From Epiperipatus broadwayi (Eukaryota > Onychophora > Udeonychophora > Euonychophora > Peripatidae): DNA of 64,000 nucleotides. Positions 60,262 through 64,000 of the stretch are shown in pieces. Positions within the stretch are counted from its first letter, which is position 1; every line of letters begins with the position of its first letter. The stretch is from assembly GCA_028023455.1 (NCBI GenBank), contig JAQFVV010000207.1, forward strand, positions 526,208-590,207. Reading direction: 5' to 3'. A program made the translations under genes and the position numbers. Under the pieces are notes generated by a model. It was not told where the DNA came from. It did no database searches and was given only the letters and a program-made list of their open reading frames with translations.

Positions 60262-61869
60262 TTATATTGCAGTAGATGGATGCTGATACATATTTAAGAC
60301 ATTGTTGGGTTTATTATCAGTTTTTCTTTCATTTAATATTGCTTCAGACTCTATACAGGCAATTTGTGATGAAACCGAACAGGTGTCCATTTGTTGTTGG
60401 CTTACATCCATTTCTATTTCATCATTTTCTAAATTGTATATGTCTGATGAGTTGTGCTTTTGGTCTGTTTTTTTTGCCTTTTTGGATTCATGATTTTTAG
60501 GTGGTCTACCTGGCTTTCTTTTTCCCTCTGGTGTATTCTCTTGAATAGGTGGAAGAGGGGCTTCTATTGCATCCATTATGTTTGATGCAGTTTTGTTTAT
60601 AATTGTAGTTTTTTTTATTATTGGTATCTTTATATTATCTGGATTTATATTTTCATTATATAACTGTGTGTGTTTACTTTCTGTTTGTTGATTTTTACTT
60701 GGTACACATTTTGTTTTATTGAGATGCTGATCCTGTGATGTAATTGCTGTATTTTGTGTTGTGGTTTCTTGAGAATTATTTTCGTTTGAATCTTGGATTT
60801 CTGTGTTAGTTTTTGTGTTATTATTTTTTTGGTTGGTCTTTGGGATAGGCAATTCTGCTCCATTATTATTTTTGTTTGTGGGTGTTTGAACCTGTTTTTT
60901 TCCGGTTTCTATTATTGGGTTGCCAATGGATGTAGTGTTATTATAAATTTTATTTTCATCACTGGGTTGTTCTGGGGAGAGGATTTTAGTTTGTTCACAG
61001 TGATTGCTTTTTGTGTTATCGCACTGAGTTGCTAGGTGTCCTCTCTGTCCACAGCCAAAACAATGTGGCTTTAGACCTCTTATGTGAAGAGAGAGTGTCG
61101 CTTCTTGATCTGTAATCTGTGTTGGAATCGTTGAGGCATCTACGTTTTTATGTAGTTTTATTTTAAATTCAAAACGATTACTACATATCGGTATAGGTGT
61201 GTCTTTTAAATATATAGGCTGTAGGGCAATTACTTTTCCAAACGGGTTTATCATTTTTTGAAAATCTTGTACGTTGTATTTAAGATAAGTATTTTTAAGC
61301 ACTCCAGTAATTATATTTTTCCGGTTTTCATCTATAATTACGAGTGCGTAATTATCAAGTGCTAAAATAGTGGATTGAAAACGTTCTTTTTGCTGCTGAG
61401 TATAAAAATCAATGGTTATATATCGAGAATTTGGATGGTCGGCGATACAAGAGATTGTTTCCCATAGTGCATTTTGCGTGATTGCTTCATATAATAAAGC
61501 TTTTGGGAAACGATATAATGAGCATTGATTATCGGTTACTGCGAGTACTAACGAAGTTGGTGAAAAAAACCTGCGAAATGTTTCAAATAACGTACGAGGC
61601 ACCGTATTACTGAAACGGTCCGTCACATTTTCAAGCGTTTCTTTTGTCCAGATTGCGGCTGGGGGTTGATTTTCCTCTCGAGTGTTTAGATCAAGATTTT
61701 TAATATCATTTGTGTTTGTTCTACGGAAGCGCGGTATTTGAGTTGGTGCTGTAGTATTGCTATTACTTTTAAGTACTTTTGCATACGAAATAGGCGATGT
61801 TGAAACTAACGATGTTGTTAATTTCATATTGGTGCTTAATTCGCTCACGCTTGACTGGGCAGTAGCCAT
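60262..61869 (-). CDS. LINE A ORF1: intact CCHC protein with C-terminal AT-hook-like motif
   Basis: 535 codons, uninterrupted. Residues 70-265 form the region shared with LINE B ('FRRFFSPTSLVLAVTD', 'ADHPNSRYITIDFY', 'LKNTYLKYNVQDF'). A zinc knuckle follows: C270-x2-C273-x4-H278-x4-C283 in 'CFGCGQRGHLATQC'. The second Cys/His cluster seen in LINE B is lost. Residues 290-440 are a Gln/Asn/Thr-rich linker. At 450-458 lies 'KRKPGRPPK', an AT-hook core with flanking Lys residues, followed by a Lys-rich patch and an acidic tail. Expected role: RNA binding and chaperone activity in the retrotransposition particle. The start at 61869 has no competing upstream Met. Confidence 0.93.
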   Translation of the reverse strand: MATAQSSVSELSTNMKLTTSLVSTSPISYAKVLKSNSNTTAPTQIPRFRRTNTNDIKNLDLNTREENQPPAAIWTKETLENVTDRFSNTVPRTLFETFRRFFSPTSLVLAVTDNQCSLYRFPKALLYEAITQNALWETISCIADHPNSRYITIDFYTQQQKERFQSTILALDNYALVIIDENRKNIITGVLKNTYLKYNVQDFQKMINPFGKVIALQPIYLKDTPIPICSNRFEFKIKLHKNVDASTIPTQITDQEATLSLHIRGLKPHCFGCGQRGHLATQCDNTKSNHCEQTKILSPEQPSDENKIYNNTTSIGNPIIETGKKQVQTPTNKNNNGAELPIPKTNQKNNNTKTNTEIQDSNENNSQETTTQNTAITSQDQHLNKTKCVPSKNQQTESKHTQLYNENINPDNIKIPIIKKTTIINKTASNIMDAIEAPLPPIQENTPEGKRKPGRPPKNHESKKAKKTDQKHNSSDIYNLENDEIEMDVSQQQMDTCSVSSQIACIESEAILNERKTDNKPNNVLNMYQHPSTAI

Positions 61870-62092
61870 GATTTATTCTGACTCAAGTCAGTATTTTTTT
61901 TTTTTTAAAAAAAAGATATTAAAACACACCGATATTTTTCAAAAAACACTATTAATCTATTATATAATTCGATTTTTCCTGTATTATGTTTGTTTTGCGA
62001 ATAACAAGTTGGAACAAAAGTAAAAAATAAATACTTACATCGGAGAACTTAAGGATTGCTTCTTACCTCAGCAGAGATTTGCTGCGGGATTC

Positions 62093-62334
<242 letters not shown>

Positions 62335-64000
62335 AAAATAGAAATAAAAAAAGACTTTTTCATTCTATAATGTCTGAAAAATATTGTCATTTTAACGATC
62401 AAAAATAAAAATAAAAATCAACTTTAAAAATAGTAAACTATATTAAATCTGCATTGATATTAATTCAATTTTAAATTGAATTTTAAAATATCAGCAGAAA
62501 ATATAAAATAAAGAAGAATTTTGACAATGTCTGGAAACCATGTGCTTTATGTAATGGACTTATTTTTGGTAAGCAAGCAAGGATTAAGTGCAATATATGT
62601 GATAAAAAGTTTCATGAATCATGTTTAAAACTCATTATGACATTTCAGTATAACAATGAAAAAGAAATGGAATGTTATATATGTAAAAAATGTAATAACT
62701 TAAATGTTGAAAACAAAATGGAGGTTTTTGAAACTGCTTTAGTAGGACAAACTTCATTGGAGAAAGAAGATATTACTCTTGAAACTAGAGAAAATAAAAT
62801 ATCTGATCAAGTCAAACACAATATTGGATTTAATAGAATTAAGCAATCAACTATTAAACAAAAAATAAAATAACTGACCAAGTCACACAGAATAATGAAT
62901 GTCATAGGATGAAACATTCAATTATAAAACGAAGTAAAAATAAAAATTTGACTATCTCCTTAGTTGATAATAATAATGCTAATTGCAATAAAATATGTCA
63001 GTTTTGTTTTTCTGATATTGCTAATGAACAATTATCTATAACTTGCTCTGGAATTTGTTCTAGGAGATTTCATGGAAAATGTCTAAAATTAAATTCAATA
63101 GACTTAAATATGCTTAAATTGAATGAGAATAATTGTTATCAATGCCCTGATTGTAATGGAATAGATTCTGACCTGACACAGTTAAAAGACAAGGTTACAT
63201 TTAATTTTGATACACGAACTGATTTCAATATTATTGATAACGAAGACAATATTACATTAAAAAATTCTTCAAACGAAACATTTAATTTGGAGGAAGAAAT
63301 AGTTCAAACGAAACATTTAATTTGGAGGAAGAAATAGCAGGATCTTTTAATAATAGTGATTTTTGTAAGCAAATTTTGTTAAATTTCAAATTCCTTTTAT
63401 GCTACATAATTCCAATTGAACAAAAATTAGATAATTTATCTAAAGAAAATTTATTTTTAAAAGAAGCGCTAATAAATTTGACTGAACAAAAAGAATGTAA
63501 TCAGGTAAGACCTGAAACGGTAAAGTATTAAGCCAGAAATGAAGCCTAGTGTCAATAAAGTTAAAGAGAATAAACCTCAAATAATTAAAACAAGGGAAAA
63601 TATAGTAAACAAGTTGGCAATGATAAATCTACTAATAATACAAGTAATTTGATTTCTTCTGACATAGATGGAAAATCTTATAACACTAATAAATTCAAAA
63701 TGCATAATAATGAGAATAATAATCGAACCTGGACTGATGTAGTGACATCAATAGATAATGATAAGAGTAATAATAATAAAAATGATACTAATAATGGAAA
63801 TAACATTAAAAATATACAGAAAAATAATTTTGTTACAGATACTAAATTAATGATACAGAATGGAGAAATTAAAGATACTAATGATGGTTTTATTACAGTG
63901 TTGTATAAAAAGAAAACTGATAGAAAGAAAGCAAATAAAATAGCCATAATGGGAATTAAAGAAAATCATAATATTTTGGCTGTAAAACCAAGAATAATTT
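62335..64000 (+). pseudogene. 5' part of another LINE: PHD-finger ORF1, frameshifted, runs off the window
   Basis: A first PHD-type finger is read at about 62541-62699 ('CALCNGLIFG', 'KCNICDKKFHESC', 'CYICKKC'; Cys4-His-Cys3). A second follows at 62990-63160 ('CQFCFSDI', 'CSGICSRRFHGKC', 'CYQCPDC'). Next comes a Leu/Glu-rich segment likely to coil (63420-63500, 'EQKLDNLSKENLFLKEALINL'). Near the end are 'RTWTDVVTS' and 'DGFITVLYKKK', then 'KIAIMGIKENHNILAVKPRIIF', a pattern I know from ORF1 proteins of CR1-like LINEs with an N-terminal PHD finger. The blocks lie in three frames with stops between, and one break is explained by a 35-bp duplication. ORF2 would lie beyond the window. The clade assignment is an inference. 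Confidence 0.7.
63268..63337 (+). repeat. Perfect 35-bp tandem duplication breaking the PHD-finger ORF
   Basis: 63268-63302 and 63303-63337 are identical (starting TTCAAACGAAACATTTAATT). Because 35 is not a multiple of three, the upstream frame ends at a stop at the end of the second unit (63337). The downstream reading (63322-63531) continues the coding in another frame. Confidence 0.95.

Larger units (their letters stand above)
56711..62092 (-). mobile_element. LINE A: full-length non-LTR retrotransposon between (TAA)n arrays
   Basis: It runs 62092 to 56711 on the minus strand, with a 5' untranslated region of about 220 bp, ORF1 (535 codons, intact), a 62-bp gap, ORF2 in two frames, and a 3' untranslated region of about 250 bp ending at the (TAA)n array. 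The 5' end starts directly after the array at 62093-62334. The layout is identical to LINE B, and the proteins align over their length with many differences. The single break in ORF2 lies in an A run. Tandem head-to-tail placement with LINE B through a shared microsatellite is unusual (see findings). Confidence 0.93.

Overview
The window is strongly AT-rich eukaryotic DNA. It has no bacterial-style operons, no recognisable rRNA or functional tRNA gene, and no intact single-copy host gene that I can name. Nearly every recognisable coding stretch comes from a transposable element: two long LINEs and a third degraded copy, a piggyBac-like ORF, a Merlin element, a hAT-Buster/ZBED5-like relic, an RTE-like LINE relic, several Penelope-like (PLE) fragments, a jockey/CR1-type RT fragment, a PHD-finger LINE ORF1, and short tRNA-derived SINEs. 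This mix suggests an invertebrate metazoan with a repeat-rich, AT-rich genome (mollusc, arachnid, aphid or cnidarian would all fit). The sequence alone does not let me choose.

Layout. 1-4548: AT-rich, no gene seen. 4549-5505: a 941-bp Merlin DNA transposon with about 50-bp terminal inverted repeats (TIRs) and an 8-bp target duplication. 5506-10100: AT-rich DNA with small tandem repeats and one SINE scrap. 10130-11632: degraded RTE-like LINE (minus), abutted at 11633 by the TIR of a degraded hAT-Buster element (minus, to about 13700). 15286-17924: a 2.64-kb unit bounded by perfect 69-bp inverted repeats and holding a PLE GIY-YIG fragment. 18421-18522: SINE. 18777-20480: a complete 567-codon piggyBac-like ORF that has lost two of its four catalytic aspartates. 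20481-28093: mostly AT-rich, with tandem repeats, a dispersed repeat and a hairpin element. 28094-28705: PLE pieces in opposite orientations. 28977-30205: a TIR element related to a small one at 41498. 30558-32765: hairpin elements and a tandem array. 36850-37310: LINE RT relic. 37345-39520: inverted and tandem repeats. 44019-47170: degraded LINE copy C (plus). 48061-48680: a near-perfect palindrome made from two PLE 3' ends. 49654-49758: very short SINE with 19-bp target duplications.

50957-62334 is the most striking part. Two full-length LINEs of related but clearly different families lie head-to-tail on the minus strand, separated and bounded by three long (TAA/TTA)n arrays. Each has an ORF1 (CCHC zinc knuckle plus a C-terminal AT-hook-like motif) and an ORF2 (APE-type endonuclease, reverse transcriptase, terminal CCHC). 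Copy C also begins directly after a short (AAT)n run in the same relative orientation. This fits LINEs that insert strand-specifically into (TAA)n microsatellites. From 62335 to the window end a different LINE begins on the plus strand, with a PHD-finger ORF1 broken by frameshifts.
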